From: Roseburia sp.
GTDB lineage: Bacteria; Bacillota; Clostridia; Lachnospirales; Lachnospiraceae
Assembly (NCBI GenBank): GCA_022771695.1
Contig: JALEKJ010000046.1
Span: forward strand, 62,001 to 126,000
DNA: 64,000 bases
Reading direction: 5' to 3'
The notes beneath the pieces are model-generated. The model ran no database searches and had not been told where the DNA came from. It saw only the letters and a program-made list of their open reading frames with translations. Below are positions 44,443 to 52,449 of this stretch, one piece after another. Each line of letters begins with the position of its first letter. Position 1 is the first letter of the stretch. The position numbers and the translations under genes were made by a program.

Positions 44443-45312
44443 ATGTATAAGAAACCTTATGTTATTGCTGAAGCAGGATGTAATCATATGGGACAAATGG
44501 AAATTGCACATGAATTAATTAATACCGCTGCATATTTTTGCAAGGCAGATGCGATTAAATTCCAGAAGCGTTGTCCTAAGGAATTACTTACTCCTGAGCA
44601 GTATAATGCCCCACATCCGAATCCTGTCAATTCATATGGAAAAACCTATGGGGAGCATCGTGAATTTTTAGAGTTTACTGTTGATCAGCATGCACAACTG
44701 AAAGAGTGGTGTGAAGAAGCAGGAATTACATATGCTACTTCTGTATGGGATATGACAAGTGCAAAGGAAATTGCAGGGCTTAATCCTGTATTTATTAAGA
44801 TTCCTTCAGCTTGCAATACTCATTTTGGGATGCTACAGTGGCTGTGCGATAATTATCAAGGGGAGATTCAGCTTTCTTTCGGAATGACCAGCCATGAAGA
44901 AGAAGAGCAGATTGTAAACCTGTTTGAGGTGAATGGTCGTGCAAAAGACTTAGTTTTATTTAATTGTACATCTGGTTATCCAGTTCCGTTTAAAGATGTT
45001 TGCTTGCTTGAGATTAAGCGTATGCGTGAAAATTATGAGAGCCGTGTAAAAGCAATTGGATTCTCGGGACATCATCTTGGTATTGCTGTTGACGTGGCGG
45101 CTTATACGTTAGGTGCAAACATAATTGAGCGTCATTATACTTTAGATAGAACCTGGAAAGGAACAGATCATGCGGCTTCTTTGGAACCGGATGGAGTTCG
45201 TAAATTGGTCCGTAATTTAAATGCAGTTCATGACGCATTGATGTACAAGCCTTCGGAAATTTTGCCGATTGAACAGGTTCAGCGAGATAAATTGAAATAT
45301 AGAAAACACTAA
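44443..45312 (+). CDS. neuB: NeuB-type nonulosonate synthase without SAF domain
   Basis: 289 residues from the ATG at 44443 (GGAGG with 8-base spacing; an ATG five codons earlier overlaps that site). The TIM barrel is complete: IAEAGCNHMG, IKFQKR, CTSGYPVPF, GFSGHHLGIAVD and IERHYTLDR. The usual C-terminal antifreeze-like SAF domain (about 60 residues) is absent; the protein stops after the linker. It condenses a hexosamine (ManNAc type, or its 6-phosphate) with PEP to a nine-carbon sugar acid. No NeuC epimerase gene is in the window. Confidence 0.88.
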   Translation: MYKKPYVIAEAGCNHMGQMEIAHELINTAAYFCKADAIKFQKRCPKELLTPEQYNAPHPNPVNSYGKTYGEHREFLEFTVDQHAQLKEWCEEAGITYATSVWDMTSAKEIAGLNPVFIKIPSACNTHFGMLQWLCDNYQGEIQLSFGMTSHEEEEQIVNLFEVNGRAKDLVLFNCTSGYPVPFKDVCLLEIKRMRENYESRVKAIGFSGHHLGIAVDVAAYTLGANIIERHYTLDRTWKGTDHAASLEPDGVRKLVRNLNAVHDALMYKPSEILPIEQVQRDKLKYRKH

Positions 45313-45340
45313 GGATATCGTTATATGATACAAGAATGAT

Positions 45341-45451
45341 ATGAGCTGCCGGTATGCTAAGTGGACACTGATGCATATCGGCGAAAATTTCGTAGTAGAA
45401 ACTAATATTAAAAAATTAGAAGATTGTTTTATACAAAGGGGTTTACAGTAA
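45341..45451 (+). other. 36-codon mini-ORF, possible gene remnant
   Basis: The frame reads MSCRYAKWTLMHIGENFVVE... and ends three bases before the likely acyltransferase GTG. There is no good ribosome binding site. The composition looks coding-like rather than random, so it may be the tail of a lost gene between neuB and the acyltransferase. Confidence 0.3.
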
Positions 45452-45453
45452 TA

Positions 45454-46449
45454 GTGGATGGGAAATCTAATCTGATAGAGCGGAGCAGAGCAGAACGTAT
45501 AGAATGGCTGGATGAAATAAAAGGAATTTTGATTGTGTTGGTCGTTCTGGGGCATACTTTAGCAGGGCAGCGTGCTCAGAATATGGATATGTTTGGAATT
45601 TTGCATTATTTGATTTATTCTGTACATATGCCAATGTTTATGTTGATTTCGGGTTATCTAAGTAAAAAGCAGATATCAATCAAGAAAGCAATAAAAGATT
45701 ATTTGATACCATATATTTTTTTTGATTTACTGTATATTATATGGGAAGCATTGAGAGGTATAGATGTTAGTTTAAACATATTATTCCCAACATATGTTTA
45801 TTGGTACATTTTGGCACTATTTATCATGCGAATAATGATAGCAAAAATCAATATGGTTATACTGCCTGTACTTTTTGGTATCCTTTCTTTTGCATCGGTC
45901 TTGGTTACAGAACACGTGTGGTCGTTCATGGCATTGGGACGTGTAATCCTGCTGTTTGGAATATTTTATATTGGCTACAGATGTCCGGAAAATGCTCTGA
46001 AAAATGTGCGGAATCATCGTGCTTTAGGGGTTTCTGTTGGTATTATATGCCTGCTTTTGGAACTTGCGTTATTATATGCAGGTATTACAGATGTTACTTG
46101 GGCAACGCATGATTACTCATCGAGTATTAGTGATTATCTGTTAAAATATATTTTTATATTTGTTTTTACGATAGGCATGTTTTTCTTTTTGGCAGTTATT
46201 ATGCCCAATAAAAGTATCATATTAGCTCGTTGGGGAAGGAATTCAATTTTAGTTTATTTGATACATCCGTTTTTTGTTGATATAGAGAAGGCGGTTGCAA
46301 ATAGGTTGAGCATAGCTGAGAACACACTGTTGCTTATTATATTTGTTGTAGCTGCTGTGATAATAACAGATGTTTTGTCTATGGATATATTTAAGGACGC
46401 TTATAACAATTGCATAAATAAAATAGCAAAAATATTAAAATTGTCTTAG
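45454..46449 (+). CDS. Acyltransferase 3 family membrane protein
   Basis: 331 residues from the GTG at 45454 (AAAGGGG upstream; a TTG ten codons earlier also fits the frame). About ten membrane segments. The family start RIEWLDEIKGILIVLVVLGHT with its R, D and H is present. These enzymes O-acetylate glycans; between neuB and neuA it may acetylate the nonulosonic acid or another residue. Confidence 0.87.
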   Translation: MDGKSNLIERSRAERIEWLDEIKGILIVLVVLGHTLAGQRAQNMDMFGILHYLIYSVHMPMFMLISGYLSKKQISIKKAIKDYLIPYIFFDLLYIIWEALRGIDVSLNILFPTYVYWYILALFIMRIMIAKINMVILPVLFGILSFASVLVTEHVWSFMALGRVILLFGIFYIGYRCPENALKNVRNHRALGVSVGIICLLLELALLYAGITDVTWATHDYSSSISDYLLKYIFIFVFTIGMFFFLAVIMPNKSIILARWGRNSILVYLIHPFFVDIEKAVANRLSIAENTLLLIIFVVAAVIITDVLSMDIFKDAYNNCINKIAKILKLS

Positions 46450-46459
46450 TGAGGAAAAA

Positions 46460-47632
46460 ATGATGAATGTAGCATTTATACCTGTCAGAGGTGGAAGTAA
46501 GTCAATACCGTTAAAAAATATTAAGCCTATTTGTGGAAAGCCGTTAGTTTATTGGACTTTAAGGGCTGCATGTGGATGCAAATATATTGATAAGGTGTAT
46601 GTTGCCACGGATAGTACTGTAATTCGTGAGACAGTGGAGTCGTTTAAAGTTGGCACGCAAGCCGACCTTTTTTCTAAGGCAATAGTTATTAACCGTTCAG
46701 ATGAATCTGCTTCGGATACGGCATCAACGGAATTTGCAATGCTGGAATTTGCAAGTAACTATGAGTTTGACAATATTGCTCTTATTCAGGCAACCTCTCC
46801 GTTGCTTGCAAGTGAAGATCTCGACAGGGGCTTTGAAGCATTCGAGGAGGAAGGAACGGACAGCGTCCTTTCCGTTGTACGTCAGAAACGGTTTCATTGG
46901 GAAAATGACGAGCGAGGATTTGCTTTTCCAACAAACTATGATGTATTTCATAGACCTCGCCGTCAAGAATTTGAAGGTTATCTTGTTGAAAATGGAGCAT
47001 TTTATATTTCGTCAAAAGCCGCTTTGATGAAATCACAAAATAGAGTATCCGGAAACATGAAAGCTGTCGAGATGAACGAAGATACTTTTTTTGAAATAGA
47101 TGAGCCTAGTGACTGGGTAATCATTGAGACGCTTATGAAGAAGAATGGAATTGTCGCACCAAATAAGATACCAGAAATAAAGATGTTTTTAACTGATTGC
47201 GATGGATGTCTTACGGATGCAGGCATGTATTATTCAGAGCATGGAGATGAACTCAAAAAGTTTAATGCTCGTGATGGAATGGGCTTTGCATTGCTTCGAG
47301 AGAGAGGAATCCTAACTGGAATTATAACCGGTGAAGATGTTGATCTTAACAGAAGAAGAGCTGAAAAGCTGAAATTGGATATCTTTGAAATTGGATGCAA
47401 AGACAAAATTGCTACAGTCAAGCGCATTTGTAAAGAAAAGGGAATAGCACTTGAAAATGTTGCATATGTCGGAGATGATATAAATGATCTTGAGGTTATC
47501 AGGGTAGTAGGCTATGGATGTTGTCCGGCAGATGCTATGGTACAAGTAAGGGATGTTGCGAAATATGTAACAGAGGTCAAAGGCGGAGAAGGTGTTATTC
47601 GAGAGGTTGTTGAACAGATTATAAGAGGCTGA
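46460..47632 (+). CDS. neuA: CMP-nonulosonate synthetase (NeuA) fused to KdsC-type HAD phosphatase
   Basis: 390 residues. Residues 1-225 are a cytidylyltransferase (IPVRGGSKSIPLKNI, ATDS, QATSPL, RPRRQ, ENGAFYIS). Residues 235-390 are a HAD phosphatase with all four motifs: DCDGCLTD, IITGE, CKDK and VGDDINDL. The same order occurs in vertebrate CMAS. NeuA activates the acid as its CMP ester; an active HAD part suggests removal of a 9-phosphate first. GAGG precedes the ATG. Confidence 0.92.
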   Translation: MMNVAFIPVRGGSKSIPLKNIKPICGKPLVYWTLRAACGCKYIDKVYVATDSTVIRETVESFKVGTQADLFSKAIVINRSDESASDTASTEFAMLEFASNYEFDNIALIQATSPLLASEDLDRGFEAFEEEGTDSVLSVVRQKRFHWENDERGFAFPTNYDVFHRPRRQEFEGYLVENGAFYISSKAALMKSQNRVSGNMKAVEMNEDTFFEIDEPSDWVIIETLMKKNGIVAPNKIPEIKMFLTDCDGCLTDAGMYYSEHGDELKKFNARDGMGFALLRERGILTGIITGEDVDLNRRRAEKLKLDIFEIGCKDKIATVKRICKEKGIALENVAYVGDDINDLEVIRVVGYGCCPADAMVQVRDVAKYVTEVKGGEGVIREVVEQIIRG

Positions 47633-47637
47633 TAATT

Positions 47638-48915
47638 TTGAAGAACGATATAAAAAGAGTACTATCAAATACTTTGTGGATGATGTTTGATAAAGTGTTT
47701 GTTTTAGTATTGAATTTGTTTGTAACGGTGAAAATAGCAAACTATTTTGGTAAAGTAGAGTATGGAAACTATCAGTATGCCGTAAATATCGTTGCTATTT
47801 TAGAAATATTGGTTACATTTGTAGATGGAAGAGTTGTCAAAAAAAGATATATTAACACGGACCCCGATTCCTTAGTATTTAATGCGACGATATGCAGGGT
47901 AATTTTTTCGGCAATTTCAGCACTTGCAGGATTAATTTATATTATTATAGCCGGCAGGGGATTGCAGTTTTCTATAATGTTTGCTGTTTTGTTGTTAAAT
48001 TCGATTCTTACAAATTTAAGATTTGGAATGGCAAACAGGTTTGAGTATCTTCTTAAGTCTAAAAAGACAGTAATTGCTGCTGATATTGCTACATTGCTGA
48101 GTTCGGTATTACAGTTAATAGCAGTTCACTTTAACTGTTCTATTACCATGATATCGGTAATAGCAGTAATTGCATCAATGGTAAATATTGCAATTGTGGC
48201 ATTACAATATGGAAGAGAATTCAACAATCCAAAACGAAACCATCTTGAACCTAAGCTTGTAAAAGAATTGATTGTTGAAAGCTTGCCGTTAGCGATAGCG
48301 GCATCCTGTGCAACAATATATACAAGATGTGATTCGGTTATGTTAGGCAGTCTTTTGACTACAGCAGAAGTAGGAATCTACTCCATATCCGTAAAGCTGA
48401 TTTCAGTAGTTCAGATTGCAATTGCACCAATTCGCGAATCAGTATATCCGAAGCTGATTGCGTTGTATTCAACAAATAAGAAAGAATATGAAAAGCGCTA
48501 TATTCAAATTTCAAGTCTATTAACTTGGATTTATATTATAGGTGTTTTCCTATCTTTTGTTATATTACCGTATGCATTTCATTTTTTGAACGCAGAATAT
48601 TTAGAAGCCTTTCCTGTGTACAAAATTCAAGTGATAGGGACTTTTTTTATGTATAATGCAGCCTTAAGGGCAGGACATTATACACTTATAAATAAAGGAA
48701 GTATTCTTACATATTCACAGTTAATTAGTGTTATAGTAAATATAATTCTGAATTTCATTGGAATACAAATGTTTGGTATGTATGGTGCTGCTCTTGCTAC
48801 ATCAGTGACGCAATGCTTGTCATTATGGGTTTCAAATTTAGTGTTTGGAGAAGATGGGCGTGAGGTTTTTAGGTGGCAGATAAAAGCGCTAAATCCATTA
48901 CGAATGTTTCTATAA
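47638..48915 (+). CDS. Wzx-type oligosaccharide flippase
   Basis: 425 residues, TTG start with GAGG upstream. MOP superfamily with about 12 membrane segments; the N-terminus NTLWMMFDKVFVLVLNLFVTV is typical of the Wzx group. It moves the undecaprenyl-linked repeat unit to the outer face for Wzy. It starts 5 bases after neuA. Its final codons (RMFL-stop) recur 30 bases after the stop. Confidence 0.9.
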   Translation: MKNDIKRVLSNTLWMMFDKVFVLVLNLFVTVKIANYFGKVEYGNYQYAVNIVAILEILVTFVDGRVVKKRYINTDPDSLVFNATICRVIFSAISALAGLIYIIIAGRGLQFSIMFAVLLLNSILTNLRFGMANRFEYLLKSKKTVIAADIATLLSSVLQLIAVHFNCSITMISVIAVIASMVNIAIVALQYGREFNNPKRNHLEPKLVKELIVESLPLAIAASCATIYTRCDSVMLGSLLTTAEVGIYSISVKLISVVQIAIAPIRESVYPKLIALYSTNKKEYEKRYIQISSLLTWIYIIGVFLSFVILPYAFHFLNAEYLEAFPVYKIQVIGTFFMYNAALRAGHYTLINKGSILTYSQLISVIVNIILNFIGIQMFGMYGAALATSVTQCLSLWVSNLVFGEDGREVFRWQIKALNPLRMFL

Positions 48916-48943
48916 TTTAGCTGTGAGGTTCAAATGGGGTTGA

Positions 48944-48958
48944 CGAATGTTTCTCTAA
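48944..48958 (+). other. Relic of a second flippase 3' end
   Basis: CGAATGTTTCTCTAA reads RMFL-stop and repeats the last codons of the flippase (CGA ATG TTT CTA TAA at 48901 region) with one synonymous change. It is short, so chance cannot be excluded. Confidence 0.35.
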
Positions 48959-49029
48959 ATGTTCTTTTTATTGAACACACATGAGTATTTTAAGTATATA
49001 ATAAGGAGCGAGAAAGGCAGATTACCTAA

Positions 49030-49581
49030 TTGGATTATGTAGAGTTTTCAACGAATTATGCAAAAAAATCTATTTTGCTGTTAAGACCTATAGATTGGAT
49101 GCTTGCAGTAGTATTGGCTACGATTGTGGCGTGTATAGCGATATATTTGAAAAGACAGAACCGCATCAGTATTTATCAGGCGATTGCAGCAGTATTGCTT
49201 GTTACTTACGTTTTTCTGGTATTTAGCTCTACGGTGTTTTCAAGGTCGTATACGGGGGTGCATTCTTATCGTCTGCTTCCTTTTTGGTCGTATAGGGAAA
49301 TCTTTCATTATGGACGTATGGATCTTTTGGTGGAAAATTTGCTGAATATAGTATTGTTGATGCCGGTGGGATTACTGCTTCCGGTACTAAACCGGAAACT
49401 GAAATTAAAACATATTATTTTGGTAGCATCTGTCATGTCGTACACAATAGAATTGTCGCAATTGATTTTCTGCAAAGGATTGTTTGAGCTGTTTGATGAT
49501 CCCTTTCATAATATATTGGGCGCTGTCATCGGTTATGGGATGTATATGGGTGTGAAGAATTGGAAGTATTTTGAGAAGTAA
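49030..49581 (+). CDS. VanZ-family membrane protein
   Basis: 183 residues, TTG start at 49030, preceded by AAAGG and more distantly AAGGAG. Four to five membrane segments; the family segment reads NLLNIVLLMPVGLLLPVL and SYTIELSQLIF. VanZ-like proteins occur in many envelope loci; the activity is not known. Last gene of the glycan cassette, closed by a terminator. Confidence 0.88.
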   Translation: MDYVEFSTNYAKKSILLLRPIDWMLAVVLATIVACIAIYLKRQNRISIYQAIAAVLLVTYVFLVFSSTVFSRSYTGVHSYRLLPFWSYREIFHYGRMDLLVENLLNIVLLMPVGLLLPVLNRKLKLKHIILVASVMSYTIELSQLIFCKGLFELFDDPFHNILGAVIGYGMYMGVKNWKYFEK

Positions 49582-49584
49582 AGG

Positions 49585-49622
49585 AAAGCCTTTGCGAGAC
49601 GTGTTGCTCGCAAAGGCTTTTT
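49585..49622 (+). terminator. Strong terminator at the end of the glycan locus
   Basis: AAAGCCTTTGCGAG (49585-49598) pairs perfectly with CTCGCAAAGGCTTT (49607-49620), followed by Ts. It is the only clear terminator seen in the + strand genes between 27.6 and 49.6 kb. Confidence 0.92.
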
Positions 49623-49627
49623 GGGTA

Positions 49628-50521
49628 TTATTTTTGTGTCTGTGCAAGTTGCTTTTTGAGTTCGGCGATTTCGGCCTCTTTTTCAGCAATGACAGAGTCT
49701 TTTTCAGCAATGACAGAGTCTTTTTCGGCAATGACAGAATTCTTTTCATCGAGTTCCTGTTTTAAGGCTTTATTTTCATCACCAAATTTTTGTGCAGCAC
49801 GTTCCACTTTGCAGTACTCTTCTCTGGCGCGGCATTTCTGGCGAATGATATCATCCGCATTCGATTCATACAGGGATTGTGATGCAGAGGAAAGAAAATC
49901 ATTATTTTTTGCAATCATTTGAATATCCTCCCATGAAGTAGCGGTGAAGAGGCGAGCTCAATAATCAATACGGTTGGCTTTATCCTCTTTGGTTGCCAAT
50001 TCTATCTGTGTTAAGTTTACCACACGGAGAATAAATTTGTCACTATACGAAGTGTGAGATTTTTCGTTTAAAAGTCGATAAGAAGCATAGAATTCCGGTT
50101 CAGCATTGCTGTCCAACGAGAAATTAAGAAATCCGATATGTATCGTAGGTTTGACTTCGCCGTATTCTGCACCCTGGTGGAGCTGATCGAAGGAGCGGCA
50201 GAGATAGCTGAGTGAGCGCTCACGCCAGTCCTTTCGATATGCCATCTGCATTTCTAGGTTGATGGAGGTTTTGTTATTGAGAGATACGTTGATGTCCAGA
50301 ATGAATTCCCTATCATCTGCGGCAGCTTCGCCAAGCTCAATCGGATTGGTCCGGTGGCGTTCAAGTAGGAAGTGTCTGTCATAGGCAATTTGTCCTTTCT
50401 TCTGTAATATAAATTTGTTGAAACATACTTGGAATTGTTGGCGAAGCGCCGGGAATAAAAAGACCAAGTAGAAATATAAAGATATAATTCTGACTATGAT
50501 TGTAATCCGATAAAAGTGCAA
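49628..50521 (-). pseudogene. PD-(D/E)XK transposase-type nuclease, disrupted
   Basis: On the - strand the frame reads ILDINVSLNNKTSINLEMQ (nuclease core) through NRIDY, then a TGA (49960-49958), then continues in frame ARLFTATSWEDIQMIAKNND to the coiled-coil C-terminus at 49628. A TGG-to-TGA change at a Trp codon explains the break. The part before about 50420 lacks a recognisable N-terminus, so the gene is also truncated there. The C-terminus is built of AEKDSVI heptad repeats. A member of the PDDEXK family linked to transposition in gut Firmicutes. Confidence 0.82.
49677..49739 (-). repeat. Three 21-base tandem repeats in the pseudogene tail
   Basis: The 21-base unit repeats at 49677, 49698 and 49719, the third with two changes. 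Each encodes seven residues (one heptad, AEKDSVI) of the coiled coil. Copy number is probably variable by slippage. Confidence 0.85.
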
Positions 50522-50627
50522 TGCAATAGGATTTAGATTTTGTTGTGCAATGTCACGAAAAAAACTTCAAAATATTGAATTCTCCATTGTCGTATGTTAG
50601 ACTTTGCACAAAGCATATTTTTCTTAT

Positions 50628-50650
50628 AAATATAGTACAGTACTATATTT
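50628..50650. repeat. Near-perfect 23-base palindrome upstream of the Rpn gene
   Basis: Arms AAATATAGTAC (50628-50638) and GTACTATATTT (50640-50650) flank a single base. It lies in the 272-base interval between the pseudogene and the Rpn gene, where I see no other gene; a second stem, ACAGGCA/TGCCTGT, follows near 50680-50702. Possibly an operator or a terminal repeat of a mobile unit. Confidence 0.5.
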
Positions 50651-50764
50651 TCTGATATCTAATCGGTTGTTCTTTATCACAGGCATATGTGGCTTGCCTG
50701 TTGTTTCAGAAAATTCATGCTTGAAATCAATCACAGAGAAGCAGGAGTTTTCTGATAGCAGAAG

Positions 50765-50787
50765 CCTCCTGAAAATTGCATAGGAGG
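50765..50787 (+). promoter_or_regulatory. Hairpin hiding the ribosome binding site of the Rpn gene
   Basis: CCTCCT (50765-50770) can pair with AGGAGG (50782-50787), the perfect Shine-Dalgarno sequence 6 bases before the GTG start. The stem (6-7 pairs, 11-base loop) would lower translation until opened. Confidence 0.5.
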
Positions 50788-50793
50788 TATTTG

Positions 50794-51720
50794 GTGGGAG
50801 AAAAGACGGTTGCAGGAAAATCAAGGAAGGATCGGGCAGAAAAGTACTTAGAGGCATATCCGGATGTGTTTGCAGATATCGTGAATGTTTTGCTGTTTGG
50901 AAAGCAGGTGATTGTTCCGGAGAATTTGTTGGATGGTCCGACAGAGGCAGTGTATAAGGCAGAAAGCGGAGAAGAGTTACTTGAGCAGCGTCGTGATATT
51001 TCCAAATATGTTGTGAGGAATGGAAAGAGAAGATTATTGCTTGGACTGGAGAACCAATCCAAACCTGATAAGGATATGGTGTTTCGGCTTATGGGATATG
51101 ATTACACATCATATCGAAGTCAGATTCAGTCTGGGGAAAAATGCTACCCAGTTATTTCGGTAGTACTATATTTTGGAGAAAAACTATGGCGTGGACCGTT
51201 ATCTATCAGCGAACGATTGCGGTCTACGCCAGAATATAAGAATGAGTTGATTGACTATAAAATTCATCTGATTGATGTGCCAAGGCTTCCAAAGAAAATC
51301 AGAAATCAATTTACCAGTGATTTCCGTGTGATTGCAGATTTTTTCGCAAGCAGGGAGAGGGCTGATTATATACCGGATGACCGGGTTTTGGATCATGCGG
51401 AGGCTGTGTTGCATTTGCTACGGGTTTTTACCGGAGATAAAAGATACGAGGAAATAGAGGCGGAGATAGCAGATGGGTGCCGGAAAGGAGAGCGGTTTAG
51501 TATGTGTGAATTTGCAGAGCGGATGGAGAGAAAAGGTATTGAGAAGGGAATTTGTCAAGGCTTAAGTCAAGGTTTAAGTCAAGGACGAAAAGAAGGTATG
51601 GAAGAAATAACTTGGAATATGGTAAAGAATATGCTCCAAAGAGGCATGCCTGACGAAGATATCTGTGCCATTGCCGAATGTAGTCCGAAGTATGTGGAAC
51701 GTGTTAGGAAGAACATGTAA
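50794..51720 (+). CDS. Rpn-family PD-(D/E)XK nuclease/putative transposase
   Basis: 308 residues from the GTG at 50794 with AGGAGG. The N-terminal nuclease domain (about 15-215) shows LLGLENQSKPD, where a family E-x-Q follows a strand, and MVFRLMGYDYTSYRSQ. The C-terminus has the Gly/Gln linker CQGLSQGLSQGRKEG and a helical tail (MVKNMLQRGMPDEDICAIAECS) typical of the Rpn group, which promotes recA-independent recombination in E. coli. Intact, unlike its decayed neighbour. Confidence 0.85.
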   Translation: MGEKTVAGKSRKDRAEKYLEAYPDVFADIVNVLLFGKQVIVPENLLDGPTEAVYKAESGEELLEQRRDISKYVVRNGKRRLLLGLENQSKPDKDMVFRLMGYDYTSYRSQIQSGEKCYPVISVVLYFGEKLWRGPLSISERLRSTPEYKNELIDYKIHLIDVPRLPKKIRNQFTSDFRVIADFFASRERADYIPDDRVLDHAEAVLHLLRVFTGDKRYEEIEAEIADGCRKGERFSMCEFAERMERKGIEKGICQGLSQGLSQGRKEGMEEITWNMVKNMLQRGMPDEDICAIAECSPKYVERVRKNM

Positions 51721-51761
51721 TACAAGAATAGAAATGAGAGATAAGCCTAACACACAATTGA

Positions 51762-52265
51762 TTAACTCGGAATATGAAAGATTCCGATATCAGGGGGCTG
51801 GTAAGTGAACACAAGAAAGCAGACTGCAAGAACCATTACAAGCAACCGCAAAGAAAAAATGTGAGAATTTGCCCGGCAGGATAGTGAAAGCTTATAGATC
51901 ACTTTAAATCCTGCGAATACGCTCAATGCAAAAGTGGCAATGTCAAGAGGCAGAAAATTACGTCCCAGTATGCCTGAGTAGGTATAGAAGATTACCGGTA
52001 TCAGGTTGGTAGCATACAGTATCCCGCAAAGTAGTGCAGAGGTAACACACGGATAGTCCTCCTTTAGCTTTTGGTTCATGAAGAGCGAATAGAAAAGCAT
52101 AGGAAAAAAGCATAGTTTCATATGCTCCCAGGTAGATTCATTGACGGGAAAAAAGAACCCGAGTATGAAGCTGTTACCGGACCATTCATAAACGAAATGA
52201 GAAATAGTACCTGTAATTAGGGTAAAAAAGATTCCTATGATGGTGTAAAGTTTTAATCTGTTCAT
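51762..52265 (-). CDS. DUF6512-type membrane protein
   Basis: 167 residues, about five membrane segments. The conserved stretch GFFFPVNESTWEHMKL identifies the family; no activity is known. It is convergent with the Rpn gene (41 bases between stops) and apparently monocistronic. Confidence 0.75.
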   Translation of the reverse strand: MNRLKLYTIIGIFFTLITGTISHFVYEWSGNSFILGFFFPVNESTWEHMKLCFFPMLFYSLFMNQKLKEDYPCVTSALLCGILYATNLIPVIFYTYSGILGRNFLPLDIATFALSVFAGFKVIYKLSLSCRANSHIFSLRLLVMVLAVCFLVFTYQPPDIGIFHIPS

Positions 52266-52371
52266 ACTTTTATTCTATGGTTAAATACCGATGTTTATGC
52301 AAAAGATGAAAAATAAAAGAATGCATATAAAAGCAAGTGATAGATAATTTCATTGAGCATAATGCAAGAGT

Positions 52372-52400
52372 TTGACAACTGGATGGCGATGCGCTACACT
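52372..52400 (+). promoter_or_regulatory. Promoter of the SDR gene
   Basis: TTGACA (52372-52377), 17-base spacer, TACACT (52395-52400), about 50 bases before the ATG. Confidence 0.7.
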
Positions 52401-52449
52401 GAACATAAGTTATTTAGCATCATAATGTTTACTTTACAGGAGGGATATT

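Noticed and set aside
37018-49581. AT-rich block as a prophage or integrative element
   Set aside because: No integrase, phage structural gene, relaxase, IS or flanking att-type direct repeat is visible; all genes fit glycan synthesis.
49677-49739. 21-base repeats as a CRISPR array
   Set aside because: The units are contiguous without spacers and encode coiled-coil heptads in frame with the pseudogene.
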